Origin: Watersipora subatra
Lineage: Eukaryota; Bryozoa; Gymnolaemata; Cheilostomatida; Watersiporidae
Length of the DNA: 64,000 bases
NCBI RefSeq assembly: GCF_963576615.1
Contig: NC_088708.1
Coordinates: 44,193,196-44,257,195 of the forward strand
Direction: 5' to 3'
The translations under genes were made by a program, and so were the position numbers. The notes under the pieces were generated by a model, which was given only the letters and a program-made list of their open reading frames with translations, made no database searches and was not told where the DNA came from. Positions 15,401-27,900 of this stretch are shown piece after piece; position 1 is the first letter of the stretch, and the number at the start of each line of letters is the position of its first letter.

Positions 15401-16198
15401 TCAATTGTGTGATACTCAATTAAACTCAATTGTGTGATGCTCAATTAAACTCAATTGTGTGATGCTCAATTAAACTCAATTGTGTGATACTCAATTAAAC
15501 TCAATTGTATGGTACTCAAAAAACTCAATTGTGTGATACTCAATTAAACTCAATTTTGTGATGCTCAATTAAACTCAATTGTGTGATGCTCAATTAAACT
15601 CAATTGTGTGATATTCAATTAAACTCAATTGTATGGTACTCAATTAAACTCAATTGTGTGATACTCAATTAAACTCAATTGTGTGATGCTCAATTAAACT
15701 CAATTGTGTGATGCTCAATTAAACTCAATTGTGTGATGCTCAATTAAACTCAATTGTGTGATACTCAATTAAACTCAATTGTATGGTACTCAATTAAACT
15801 CAATTGTATGATGCTCAATTAAACTCAATTGTGTGATACTCAATTAAACTCAATTGTGTGATACTCAATTAAACTCAATTGTGTGATGCTCAATTAAACT
15901 CAATTGTATGGTACTCAATTGAACTCAAATGTGTGATACTCAATTAAACTCAATTGTGTGATACTCAATTAAACTCAATTGTGTGATGCTCAATTAAACT
16001 CAATTGTATGATGCTCAATTAAACTCAATTGTGTGATACTCAATTAAACTCAATTGTGTGATGCTCAATTAAACTCAATTGTATGGTACTCAATTAAACT
16101 CAATTGTGTGATACTCAATTAAACTCAATTGTGTGATGCTCAATTAAACTCAATTGTGTGATACTCAATTAAACTCTATTGTGTGATACTCAATTGCG

Positions 16199-19100
16199 TG
16201 ATACATTGGAAAGCTTGATAAGGAAACATCAGTGCTATATCATTGATTATATACTTTTTTTTTATATGATCTGCCCCTTTAGTTAAAGTGTTAATACATT
16301 AGATAGCACAGCACTTCTCTATTTGTTTCATCGCCGCTCCCTACGACTGATGAAGGCGATCTCACACCCCTTTGTTTTGAATGAAACGAAAAGGCTCAAT
16401 ATATCACGAAAAACAGACATAATCGGAATATATGATAACAGTATGTTACTGGAAGGTCATTCTAAGAAGAGTCACATTTTTATGCAGCAGCAAAAAGTTA
16501 AAAACAACCCACTTTATGATCTTTCACTTTTTTCCTGCCTCTTTTCTACTGTTGTGGTAGACCACCGCCGAGATCAGAGCCAGATCTGAGAAAGTAGCCA
16601 ACCCTGAGGAGAAATATACCGTATACATAAATTATAAATATATATACATTACATGAATATAAATTTGAGAAATATATACACTTTTTGCGTTGCCCTCAAG
16701 TAGTTAGTTTCTTTGTGGATCAAGCAGAGGAACTCGGTTGGTTTCTTGACACTATTATCTGATCGAAACGTGGTTGCTTGCGGGTGAGTGAAACTCGCAG
16801 GTCATTTTTTGGATCGACAGCGTTACAATGTTTATTTTTGATGTATAGAAGTGATGAAAATTGATTCCTACACCCTGAAGAACAACAGCTCGCATCCCTT
16901 ATGGTGAGAGCACCTGATCAGGAAGCCTTGAGATACTATTATTATATACTTTCTACTTCGCTGTAGCTATCAATAATTTATATCAACTAGAAATTCCTCT
17001 GTCATACAACCCATGACCAAAGTGATATTGGAAAAAAGAAAGGGTACTGATGGCTGAGAAATGCAATATTAGCAGTCAAATGGCACTGCAGTGCAATAGG
17101 ATAACTGCAATGGTAGCTGTAATGTACCGGGTGTTATTATGTACAACAAACAGCAATAATGAAAGGAAAAGATTATACGTGCATATCTCTCCCCCGCAAT
17201 AGGAGAAATGCAATATTAGAAGTAAAATGCACTGATATTATTAGAATAACCAATATTATTAATATAGTAATACAGTAATAATAGAAAACCAATGCACAAT
17301 TTTGTTTACATTTCAAAACGTCATAGCTAACAATATCAAAAGGTTGTGATATTTATATAGATTTTTAGAAAATCTATTTAACAAAACTATTTAGAAAAAA
17401 TAATAACAGTAAAATATTGCCCAACATCGGTCACGATATATTTCGATCTTGTAAATTCGAATGCTTATTCTTATAATTAAATCTTATAAAATTGAATAAT
17501 TATTCTTATAATTAAATATTGGAATAATTTCATAAGAATCGTTAGAAAAAATATCATCGTCATCTCCTTTACTTTCACTGCTTTGGAAATCAGTTGGAAT
17601 ACCAAAGGACTCATAAGTGTCCAAAATGTCAGTTACTTATAAATCGGCAAAAAAGAAACGATTACTTTTCAGTACTTCTACATTAATTACAGAAACCTTC
17701 GGCAATTGGACAATGCTATAGACTGGTGAAATGTGCACGCTTTTGTGTGAAATGCGCACGACTTAATGGTTCTATTCTCTGTCGTTCGGCGTTTCGTTTG
17801 CCGGTCTTAATTTTAATAAAAATAAGGCTTGTCAAGTTTAATAACGATTTTATGCCGAATAAATCTGTCAATTTATGTATAATCTGATCAGGTCTGTAAG
17901 GTTTAGGAAATTTTCTACAAATAATAAAGACTTGGTAACCTATTTAAATAGGTTTATAAGTGTTTTGTATCGTTATTATACTTAAACGACTCTATTAAAA
18001 AATGGTTAATTTTGTTGATGAGATTTCGGTACAAGGGTTTGCGACGGCCATTAATAAATAATTTTCCTGAGTTGTGTGCACATATGCATTTGTCATAAAT
18101 CTCCCAAACAATCGCTTCGCTCGTGTTTGGTCGTGGGATTATCATAAATCTCCCAAACGATCGCTTCGCTCGTGTTTGGTCGTGGGATAAGGATCTCATA
18201 AGCCGTCAACTGTTAATACCTCTGGTTGTAGGCTAAAGCATGATGATGTGTTTCCATTTATCCGCAAGCACAACCTATTCTCCTCCATCAGCACACAGAT
18301 AGTTCTTCTCATGGAGTTTAACACTGAGCTCGCACTCGAGCTCCTCTTAGGCAATATGGAGTGCATACCAGTGCGTATACATTCCTTTCTAAGGCGTTAT
18401 CATTGCGATTAGCTTGTTCTTTCCAAAGTTAACTTTACCTAGCGCAGCTTGAAGCATTTGCGGTTTGTGTCTTGTTCCAACATAATTATCTTGACCTGCC
18501 TGTGAGCTTCTTGTATTACAGTTGTAGGTTTATTAGTATTCAGGGTTGCTGAGCTTTTGATCGGTTTGTGAGTGTCGTGGTAGACGTGACAGAGCTACAA
18601 CTGTTACCCTCCCTTGTGAGTGTGGTGATACATGTGATTGAGTTATGACTGTTACCCTACCTTGTGAGTGTGGTGATACATGTGATTCAGTTATGACTGT
18701 TACACTACCTTGTGGGTGGCAATACATGCGATTGAGTTATGAGTGTTACGTTACACTTCCCAGAGTCTGACTCGTAAAGAGCCAATTCTATTACGTAAAC
18801 CTGTGTTTAAGCAAACAGCATACTCAACAAACTGGGAGGAGTGTCAAATAAAAACTTAAGGGCTGAGACATTGTGTGAGGAGCTTATTTGTCCGCGTAAA
18901 GTAGCGCACGCGCCATGACAAGGCCGGTGGAGGATGAACAAAGAGAGCATGGGTGATAAGTTTATCTGCTCATAGTGGTCGGCTGTGAATGTATAAGCAG
19001 TGCATTTAGTCACCTGTTTTAAGGAATTCAATAGTGGTTAGCTTGTATAGGTAGACTAAATACTAGCTCACCGATCCACATGTTTACCGCAAGTCTGTAG

Positions 19101-19500
19101 ATTTTCATATCCGTAATTTATTACGACAAGAGTTGATGATAATTGTGTTAATCCTTTCCACCAGCTATCTCTAACTGTCTGTCTTGTTTGTAGCCACAGA
19201 AAGTCGTCCCTCAACTCGCAAAGCATAAGAGGTTTCAGTTCCTCGTGAGTAGATATTCTATTCTTAAATATTCCATTTGTTAATGTGACAACTACAGTGA
19301 AAAAGGGGAGACAACTCTTGTTTTCACATAAATTTGTGCTGTTTACAAAAATTTAATTGTTGCTTTAAAATTTATTTTGTGATGAAATTGAGTTTTGTTA
19401 CTTTTCTAGTGACATTAAAATGATTGAGCTTGACTGGAGACAGGGAATATTACTAGTGAATTAAGGTGTTAGAATAAGTAGTCAGTTGCAGCTAGTAGAA
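16199..19500. other. Unique AT-rich DNA without a recognisable gene
   Basis: No exon or RNA gene recognised. A small tandem pair at 18088-18186 repeats about 47 bases (ATAAATCTCCCAAAC to TCGTGGGAT). ATTCTTATAATTAAAT occurs twice near 17470 and 17505. An 88-codon frame at 16323-16589 has no family resemblance I can see. The stretch may be intronic or 5' to the vps41 exons that begin at 21763. Confidence 0.6.
18560..18760. repeat. 48-bp minisatellite, about four copies
   Basis: About four imperfect copies of a 48-bp unit that starts TTGTGAGTGTGGTGATACAT and ends GTTACCCTACC. As 48 is divisible by three, one minus-strand frame stays open and reads as a 16-residue repeat (HSQGRVTV...). I take that frame as a consequence of period length, not as a protein. 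Confidence 0.85.
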
Positions 19501-20636
19501 GGCCAGACTTCTTAAAGATGAACTTGAACCAGATTTTAGTAGATTTTATCAGAAAGTATCAGTATTGTGTTTGTTTTTATGTTTGACGTGGTCTGACTGC
19601 GAGGATGTTTCAAGATTAAAATCGACAAAACCTGATTGCGGTTAAAATGTTCAGCTAAAGCGAAAGTGCGATTATGACATCTGTAGTTGCAAAGAGACCA
19701 ACGGAATAGAGACACATAATGCTGTATTTTGAACACAATGTGTATGTTTCCATGGTGCGCAGTACTGCGAAGCAGCCCCCTCCGAAGTCGAGGGATCGTA
19801 CGTTTCCATGCTGCGCAGTGGTTTTCAGCAAATTAGCCAGAAAAGAGAAATTGTGTAAATCGAATCGCTGGATGGATACATGGAATCGATTATGCGTACC
19901 GAACGTCAGAAAAGGTTTTTTTATGCTTTTGTCATCATTATACTTTTATTTACAATACACATTCACAATGTTTTACAAACCTTAACACATTTTTTACAAA
20001 TAATATATTTTTAATAAATATTTATATAAGTAATAGATTATTGAAATGTTACTTTAGGGCTTGCCACCTATTTTTTGAAGTGTTGGTATCGATAACAAAG
20101 TCCAGGAAAGTAATCACTTCATCAGCCTCGTAGGTGCAGACCATAAGTAAATTTAAGTGAAAAAAATATCGGATGAATAGCAAAAACAAAGATTAGCAGG
20201 ATAACTTTTGTACTATTTCATGGTGCTCGAAGAATCTGTTTCTACGGCATGAGAGCCATGCGCAGCCACTGCGCAGTCGCTGTTTCCTTGCTGCGAATTT
20301 GCACTGGCTTCGCACTGATCAGTGCGCAGTGATTTCAGTGCGAAGACGCCGTTTCCATGATTCGGAGATAGCGCAACTTCGAAGCACTGCGCATCATGGA
20401 AACTTAGTGAATATCCGATAACAACTATAGTAGCCATAGCAACTAGTGACATCATTTTTTGTATTTATCTCTTTAGCGTTTTAACTGCCATCAAGTTTTG
20501 TCAATTTTAATATTGAAACATCCTGGCAGTCAGATAACCTCAAACATCAAAAACAATCACAAATGATAAAAAATACTGATATTTTCTGATAAAATCTACT
20601 AAAATTTTGCGCAAGTTCATCTTTAAATCTAGCCCC
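19501..20636. mobile_element. Long inverted-repeat (fold-back) element
   Basis: The left arm (from GGCCAGACTT at 19501) and the right arm (ending ATCTAGCCCC at about 20636) are diverged reverse complements for some 260-300 bp, including TTAGTAGATTTTATCAGAAA near 19536 and its complement near 20585. Deeper in, both arms reach GTTTCCATG followed by TGCGCAGT (19745; complement ending 20403). Extra GTTTCCATG or GTTTCCTTG copies lie inside at 19802, 20275 and 20350. No transposase was seen and no clear target duplication. The arm module AGATTAAAAT, C/GGCAAAAC is shared with the fold-back at 26459-28000, so the two belong to one dispersed family. Confidence 0.7.
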
Positions 20637-20661
20637 ATGTTGCTAATGTATGCATATGCAA

Positions 20662-21505
20662 TAGTGTTGGGCCGGTATATAATTTAGTGCCGGATAGGAC
20701 ATCCTTGCACTTTTTATGAGTTTTCCCGGTGTCGGTATTATCCTTTACCATCTTCGGTATCCTTTGCCAAGTAAGAAAGTTCGGTATTGTCGGTATTGTA
20801 GTTCGGTATATGGTTTTCAGTGTGTGTTTAACTTCAGCTTACCTACTGCCCATTTTTATATAACGCAGGTGGGGGATAAATCAAATATAAAACGTATGAA
20901 TATATCAAACGTATCAAATATCAAACGGGGGTTTTATCAAATATAAAACGTAATATACGTTTTATATTTGATAAAATATAAAATATCAATGTAAGATGTA
21001 ACATAATACTAGATACCTATAGGTAAGCATGGTAATGTTCGTTGAAGAAAGAGTTATAATATAATTCGCATGTGTTGTGTTTTCAGAATGTCTGAGAAAA
21101 AAAGTTGTGATTGCCAATGTGCACTGAGCGTCTCTTTTTGATTAGCGTGTTCCTCAAATATGTGTTGTTGCTATTAACCATAACATCAATTGACGCGCGA
21201 TTTTTTGATTTCATTTTTCTCATTTCTTTCTCATTCCGTTACATAGCGATTGTGGGTGAGACGTCAAATGAGCTATTTCATAAGCAGCTCATTGTGCAGG
21301 AGATTCTCCCGCGCACACGTCGCTGGTAATGCTGTAGCCTGTCAAATACAAAAATCTTTCCGGATAACCAATTACCGATAGGCTTTTATGGATAAATACT
21401 AATCATATCAAACCGGTCGCGGATAACTAGCTGTCACCGAAAATGATTGGTTTTCCGGATACCGATAATGACTCGGTGTCGGTAAAAGTGGATAACTCCT
21501 TACTA
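20662..21505. mobile_element. Non-autonomous hAT-like DNA transposon
   Basis: An 844-bp element beginning TAGTGTTGGGCCGG and ending CTTACTA is flanked by an exact 8-bp direct repeat, ATATGCAA (20654-20661 and 21506-21513). Eight-base target duplications and short imperfect TAG... ends are hallmarks of the hAT superfamily. The interior is rich in CGGTAT and CCGGAT motifs near both ends. Its open frames are short (72 codons at 21111) and I recognise no transposase, so it looks like a MITE-type derivative. Confidence 0.75.
20932..20976. repeat. Perfect 21-bp hairpin
   Basis: Arms 20932-20952 and 20956-20976 are perfect reverse complements (TTTTATCAAATATAAAACGT...) with a 3-base spacer. It lies inside the hAT-like element. 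Half-copies of the arm sequence (TCAAATATAAAACGTA) stand just upstream at 20881-20896, suggesting local inverted duplication. Confidence 0.9.
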
Positions 21506-21591
21506 ATATGCAACCTATCGCTGACTCAATCATCGTTTTATCTCTGGTTCTGTTATAAGGAATCATCTCCATTGCTGATTGTCCGTGACAA

Positions 21592-21625
21592 TCATATAAG
21601 ACTTACTGGTGTAAGTCTTATATGA
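21592..21625. repeat. Perfect 15-bp hairpin
   Basis: TCATATAAGACTTAC is followed by TGGT and then by its exact reverse complement. A further GAGACTTA...GAGACTTACTATAAGAC direct repeat follows to 21653. Function unknown; it sits about 140 bp before the first visible vps41 exon. Confidence 0.88.
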
Positions 21626-21762
21626 GACTTAATGGTGAGACTTACTATAAGACATACACAAGTAAATTTAGGCTCAGCGGACGGTAGAATCCAGTAAATC
21701 TCAACTCTGTGGTACGATTGCTCTCTGTAGAACTGTGGCTGATTTTGCTAATGTTATTGCAG

Positions 21763-21955
21763 TATCTCGATCAGCTGTTTAAGAAGATGCCAGACGAGTG
21801 TAGCACGTACCACAACACCATGGTCTTCCTTTATGCCGAGCATAGTCCGAAAGAGCTGCTCGCCTTTCTCAAGAAGGCCGATGGGTATGACCAGAGCGCT
21901 GCCGTCAAGTTCTGTGAGCAGCGTGAACTGACGAAGGAGAAAGTTTATCTTTTGG
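21763..21955 (+). CDS. vps41: vps41 exon a (helical repeat region)
   Basis: Follows acceptor TTATTGCAG and ends before donor GTGTGTAAC; the final G begins a glycine codon finished in the next exon. It encodes [12 protein letters not shown]... through [18 protein letters not shown] to [10 protein letters not shown], colinear with the family region before the KMGN motif. An upstream in-frame extension to 21709 precedes the acceptor and is intronic. Confidence 0.9.
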
Positions 21956-24900
21956 GTGTGTAACAAGTTCAGTAGTAAAAGGCTATATGTGTATGTGATA
22001 GCTATAATAAGGCTATATTTATATGTTCTAGCTAGAATAAGGCTGTGTATGTATGTGATAGCTAGAATATGGCGATTTGTACATGTTATAGCTAGTATAA
22101 AGTTATGAATGTATGTTAAGCTATAATAAGGATGTATGTTATAGCTACAATATGGCTATATAGCTAGAATGAGTGGAAGTTGCTTACAGTGAGTTGTTGG
22201 AAAGCTGTAGGCAAGCGTGTATTGAACTCTGAGTTAGGGTACGGTGGCCTGTACCTGGTACAGACTCGCTGGTCTTTCCTAAGTCTTTGTTACTGTGATG
22301 AAGTGGTCTTGCAATGGTACATTGACCAATGGGATAAATTCCATACACACTTCTTGGTTGGTGTTCTGTTGAAGCATAGCTAACAATCAGTTTGCTAAGA
22401 GTGTGTAGAAGGGCTTAGCCTATTCCACAACAGGAAGTCAATATTACTCGAATGAATTTATCGAAATTAAAAGATAAATTTATACAAAAATATAAAATAT
22501 AGTAGTGATAGATTGCTCCGATTCCTTCTATCATTTGAAACCGAATTCGATGTCGGATCCAACTCACACAACTTGGCACATTCCCCCAACTAGATATCGT
22601 CATTGCTATGAGAAGAGATGGATATCATGCTATTGTGAGCATGAAGCTGTAGACCCAACCAATATTACACCCTCCATTTCTGCTGTCATACAACTAGAAA
22701 ACTAAAGCACCACTCATTCTAAAAGTGCATTTATGTTTAAGATGTGTTTAAATACAGCGTCTAAAATTTAAAATGCTGAAGTTTAGAAAAATTTGGAAAG
22801 CCATTATTTAACTGGTCAAATAACACTGTTTCACTGATATAATAAATTAAGGGTTTCTTTCTTTGAGTGGAAACATTGTCCTACTGAATATCAAACGCTA
22901 CTTATTGTCTAGTAATTACAAGTAACCCAGTAAACACAGTACAGTAAACACAGTACTAGAACTATAGCCCTGATTGGTCAGTTCACATACATGGCATCTT
23001 GTGCCAAACAGTTTGTTTCTTATCTGCATTATTACATGTGTAAAGAAGGTATCTCAAGTTGTTTTTTCATATTTTTAAATTATATTTTTCTTCAATCAAT
23101 TTATTTTTCTGACAGATTTTTATTGTCATAAAATGTTTCATATGCGTTTCTCACAACCTCTATCTGGAAATTGCGTTATGTTTCTCTTGCTTGTTATACG
23201 CAATATTGGCAGTACAGATGGTGTTGGCTCATACATTATACATTGACAGTATGAAAGTAGCATAGACATCTAGATTTTATATAAAAGGGAAGCAGTTTTC
23301 TTTGTTAGTCTTGAAGGAGAATCATTTTGCTGTTTAGAGCCATTATTGAGCCATCTTCTCGGCTGATCACACCAAGATACATGTTAATACAGGAACTCAC
23401 CCTATAACATTCCGTGTCGTATCCGTACAAATTATCGGTCGCTACACATAACAACTGTTTTATGTATTTCAGGTAAGATGGGCAATCATCGGCAAGCCCT
23501 ACAGCTAATTGTCACGCAGTTGCAGGATGTTGAGTACGCTATTGATTTCTGCAAGGAGCACAACTACGAGTCTCTCTGGAATGAACTTATAAACTACTCT
23601 CTTGAGAAGCCAAGTTAGTACAGCTAGCTCTAGTCTCATATTATTATATTTGACATTTTAACTTCATAATATTTTATAAACATCTAAACAGAACTCAAAA
23701 TTAACATAAACATACCGCTGGACCAGATAAAACTCATTGCGCATGCAAATGCTGAAGACTCACAGATTCTGTTGAACTCTGGTGAGGTGGAACAGTCTGG
23801 TAACACCACCTCATGCTGCTGTCTTCTACTTCTACTCACCATATTTCAGACCATTTGAGTCACTAGTCTTATAACTAGATAAACATGAATACGTCACTAA
23901 CCTTAACACACATCAGGCTGGGTCTCAACAGGCCCATGGGTGTCTGCATACTCCCATGTGCTATTGTATATGTCAGCTGACCAATTAATTGACCACAGTT
24001 CAACCTTAAATATAGAACAATCATGTACAACTTATTAATATATAAAGTAAAGTCATACATGCAGTATGTAATTTGGATACAATGTATCACAGGCTCTAAT
24101 CTTTCATATGCTATTTTCATAAGTTGAACTCTAAAAGCTTTCACTTTTATTGATAATATATGTTGGTTAAAGAAACAATCATTAAATACTGTTACTAGCT
24201 AAAGGTTGTAGCAAAACCTAGGCCATGGCTCTGGTCAGAGCTACTTAGTAGCTTGTGTAACGTCGTAATGTCGATCTCATCATCTGACATCTCATGCTTT
24301 ATTAATTTTCAACATTACATTTTGCTTAATATTTAAAGGTTGACTTGCAACAAAATTCACATTACAGTTATTTGGTATCAAAAGATTCAACATGTCTTAC
24401 TCTGCTGTGTTGTAGGTGCCAAATACGTGGAAATGTGATTACAAGCTCTTAAAAGCTCAAAAACGAAAAGCCGCCATATCTCCTATGCCTCTCCTATGCC
24501 TATCTCCTCGCCGGCTATCGTCTTTTCGAATTGAAAGGCCAATAAAAAGCTCAATATAAAACTTATTGTAGCACTAGTTTATGACAAACACTTCGGGTTT
24601 TACCGAAGACCCCGTATCAAATATAGATGCTTGCTACTTTACAGTTTTGTTTCGGCTTGGACTAATCGTCAAGTCGTAATCTGATCATGTGACCCAACAC
24701 TTCGAAAATAATTTTTGCAGCACTTTTCGATTATCACAGGTAACCAACAGGCTCGTCATGATTATCAGACAATGATATGTACTCATTCGAGCCAAGGTTG
24801 AAAAGTTTCACGATTTTTTACGGTATTTTATAAGATATCAGTGCTAAAAATGACAGCATTACAATGACGATAAAACAGACGCGTAAGAACAATAGACATG

Positions 24901-27900
24901 GTTTTATTGAATGCGCGAAGTATATTTGTGAAAATATTTTAACGAATGAGATTGCATGAAAGTGTAAACAGAAACCATCCTGTAACAACTACGTCCCATT
25001 TGAGCCGTTTTGGAAAGCGAATCCAAACTATGGCGGTCTCGTGTGGCTGCGATTAACTGTTTGGTTTTTAGCTTTTAAGAGCTTGTAATCCCATTCCCAC
25101 ATATTTGGCACCTACAACACAACAGAGTAAGACATGGTGAATCTTTTCATATCAAATAACTGTAATGTGAATTTTATTGCAAGTCAACCTTAAACATTTG
25201 GTTGACTGTTTTACAATTTTATATCTGAGTTAGTTCTTTCTGTGTGGTTTTTGTATACACAAATGTTGGTAGCCACTAAACATACAGATATTATTATGAA
25301 TTATCGTAACTCTTTCTTTCACCCTAAAAACTCCATTTGAGAATAGAATGTTTCCCTTACAGAGTTTATAAAGGCACTGCTTGATAACATCGGCACCCAT
25401 GTTGATCCACTGATTCTTATTCAACACATTCCTGACAGCATAGAGATACCAAACCTTCGCAACTCTCTTGTCAAGATACTACAGGACTATAACTTGCAGG
25501 TTTGTGCTCTAGCTTGTCTATGAGTTGTTCTATGTGTTCTGATCATCCGCTATAAAATAACATTGATTCTAATCTGGTATCATGGCCTTCAGGTATTTCT
25601 GCAGGAGGCACAACTTGTGGTCACACTCCAAGTTAGTATGGCCTTGCATTTTCTAACATTCACTACTCGCTAAGTCACATCATCACAGTGTAGCTTCGAA
25701 TTATGCGCTAGCATTGTGTGATAGGGCTAATACCTGTTTCCTAGTCTCGTTTGCCAGTATCTCTCTTATCAAACATCCTTCTCACTTCTCTATTCTTCTT
25801 TAGATATCATTGAGAGAGGATTGTCAGAAGATTCTTGCAGCTGACAATTTAAACTTGCTTGCCCAGCATATAAAGCTGCAACGTAAAGGCTTCTACATAG
25901 AGGGTGTGTATCGTTCTATTTCTATATATAAATACGTTCTATTTTTATCATTATATTTCTAAATGGAGGGTGTGTATCATTATATTTCTAAATAGAGGGT
26001 GTGTGTCATTATATTTCTAAATAGAAGATGTGTATCATTATATTTCTAAATAGAAGGTGTGTATCATTATATTTCTAAATAGAGGGTGTGTATCATTATA
26101 TTTCTAAATGGAGGGTGTGTATCATTATATTTCTAAATGGAGGGTGTGTATCATTATATTTCTAAATAGAGGGTGTGTATCGTTATATTTCTAAATAGAG
26201 GGTGTGTATCATTATATTTCTAAATAGAGGGTGTGTATCATTATATTTCTAAATGGAGGGTGTGTATCATTATATATCTAAATGGAGGGTGTGTATCATT
26301 ATATTTCTAAATAAATGGTGTGTATTCTTATATTTCTATATAGAGGGTGTGTATTAGGGTTGCACGATAGCTCGATAGTTGACTGCGATAGGCGATAGTT
26401 GTCTTCTCGATATGAATATGCTACCTATTTTAGCCTATCGAAACATCCTAAACTAATACAGTCAAACATGGATGACTCGAACTTCACGGGACCGAGTGAA
26501 AGTGTTCGAGTTATCAGAGCGTTCAAGTTATCAGAGCACTGTCACAAGTCCATGTATTTATTTATTTATTTATTAGTAGATACATGTACATATACAAACT
26601 ATAATATAAATCAAAAGCATAAATGGCTTGTTTCAAATTGAATGCTTCTAAGGTAAAGTTTAAAAATTTTTTATCAAAAAGTATAGAGATTTTTCTATCA
26701 CTTGAGATTGGTTTGTTGTTTGAGGTGATGTTATTGCCAGGACGTTTTTTAGATTAAAATTGGCAAAACTTAATCGTTGTTTAAATGCTCAGAAAAAAAT
26801 ACATTTTTATCTTTTGAGTGTTTTAACCAAGATAAATTTTGCCGATTTTTCTTGAAGTTTATGCAAAAGTTACCTCACTTTTCCTTGCTTCTGAAGGGCC
26901 ATCGCTAAGCGGATGTTTGGTAAAAATCAAATTTCACCAAACTTTAGAAAATTTGTTGACAAGAATATTATGCCGATGGTGGTATTAACCGCGCCTATGA
27001 ACTGCGAAAAGTTGATGTTTACCTCTATGGCTTGGAATAATGGTTTTCTAAAGCGATAACAACCGTCGTAGTAGCCGTTGGGCAAAAAACTGTTTGAGTT
27101 AACCAAGTTGAGGTCGAGTTATCTAAAGCAGTTTATCATTACTTGGGAACGGACCAAAGAAACCGTTCGAGTTAACCAAGTGTTCGAGCTATCTGAGGGC
27201 GAGTTATCTATGTTTGACTGCATATCGTTATTGAATAATAAAAAGAATATAACCCTATAATTTTGGAGTCAAACTTGGATCACTCGCCCTTGAATAGCTC
27301 GAACACATGGTTAACTCGAACAGATTTGTTTGGTCCGTTCCCACGCAATAATAAATTGCTTTAGATAACTCGACCTCAACTTGGTTAACTCGAACAGTTT
27401 TTTGCCCAATGGCTACTACGACGGTTGTTATCACTTTAGAATACCATTATTCCAAGCCATAGAGATAAACCTCAATTTTTAGTAGTTCTTAGACGTCCGT
27501 TATTACCATCATCGGCAAAATATTTTGGTTGAAGACTTTTCTAAAGGTTTGCAAAAAAATCAAGTTTTGCCAAACATCCGCTTAGCGATGACCATCCGAA
27601 AGCTAGGAAAAGTGAGCTAACCTTCAAATAAACTTAAAGAAAAATCGGCAAACTTGATCTTGGTTAAAACGCTCAAAAGAAAAAGATGTATTTTCTTCTG
27701 AGCATTTCAACAGCGATCAAGTTTTGCCAATTTTAATCTGAAAACGTTCTGGCAATCAGATCACCTAAAACAACAAACCAATCTCAAGTGGTAGAAAAGT
27801 TTTTATACATTTTGATGAAATTTTTTTTAAACTTTACACTAGAAGCCTTTTAATTTGCAACAAGCCATCTATGCGTTTGATTTATATATAGTTTGTATAT

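Larger units (their letters stand above)
1..16198. repeat. 25-bp satellite array, about 648 copies
   Basis: The whole stretch is built from a 25-bp unit made of a 15-base half ACTCAATTGTGTGAT and a 10-base half ACTCAATTAA, so ACTCAATT recurs at alternating 15- and 10-base steps. Variation is concentrated at a few positions: TGTG or TGTA, then GATAC, GATGC or GGTAC, and TTAAAC or TTGAAC. Unit phase is kept for 15.5 kb; the only break I found is a 1-base loss with a local change near 15518-15530. Stops occur in every frame on both strands, so nothing is coded. The array begins before the window and ends in a short degenerate stretch at 16170-16200. Confidence 0.97.

Noticed and set aside
1-16198. 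CRISPR-like regular direct repeats.
   Set aside because: There are no unique spacers; the entire sequence is repeat, and the context is an animal genome.
18533-18727. Minus-strand 16-residue repeat protein (HSQGRVTVI...).
   Set aside because: Explained by the 48-bp period of the minisatellite; no start context, signal or family.
20213-20455. 80-codon minus-strand frame with a hydrophobic start.
   Set aside because: Lies in the arm of the inverted-repeat element and is full of its CTGCGCAGT motifs.
21709-21762. Extension of the first vps41 exon upstream to an ATG.
   Set aside because: A clear acceptor (TTATTGCAG) precedes 21763, and protein similarity starts there.
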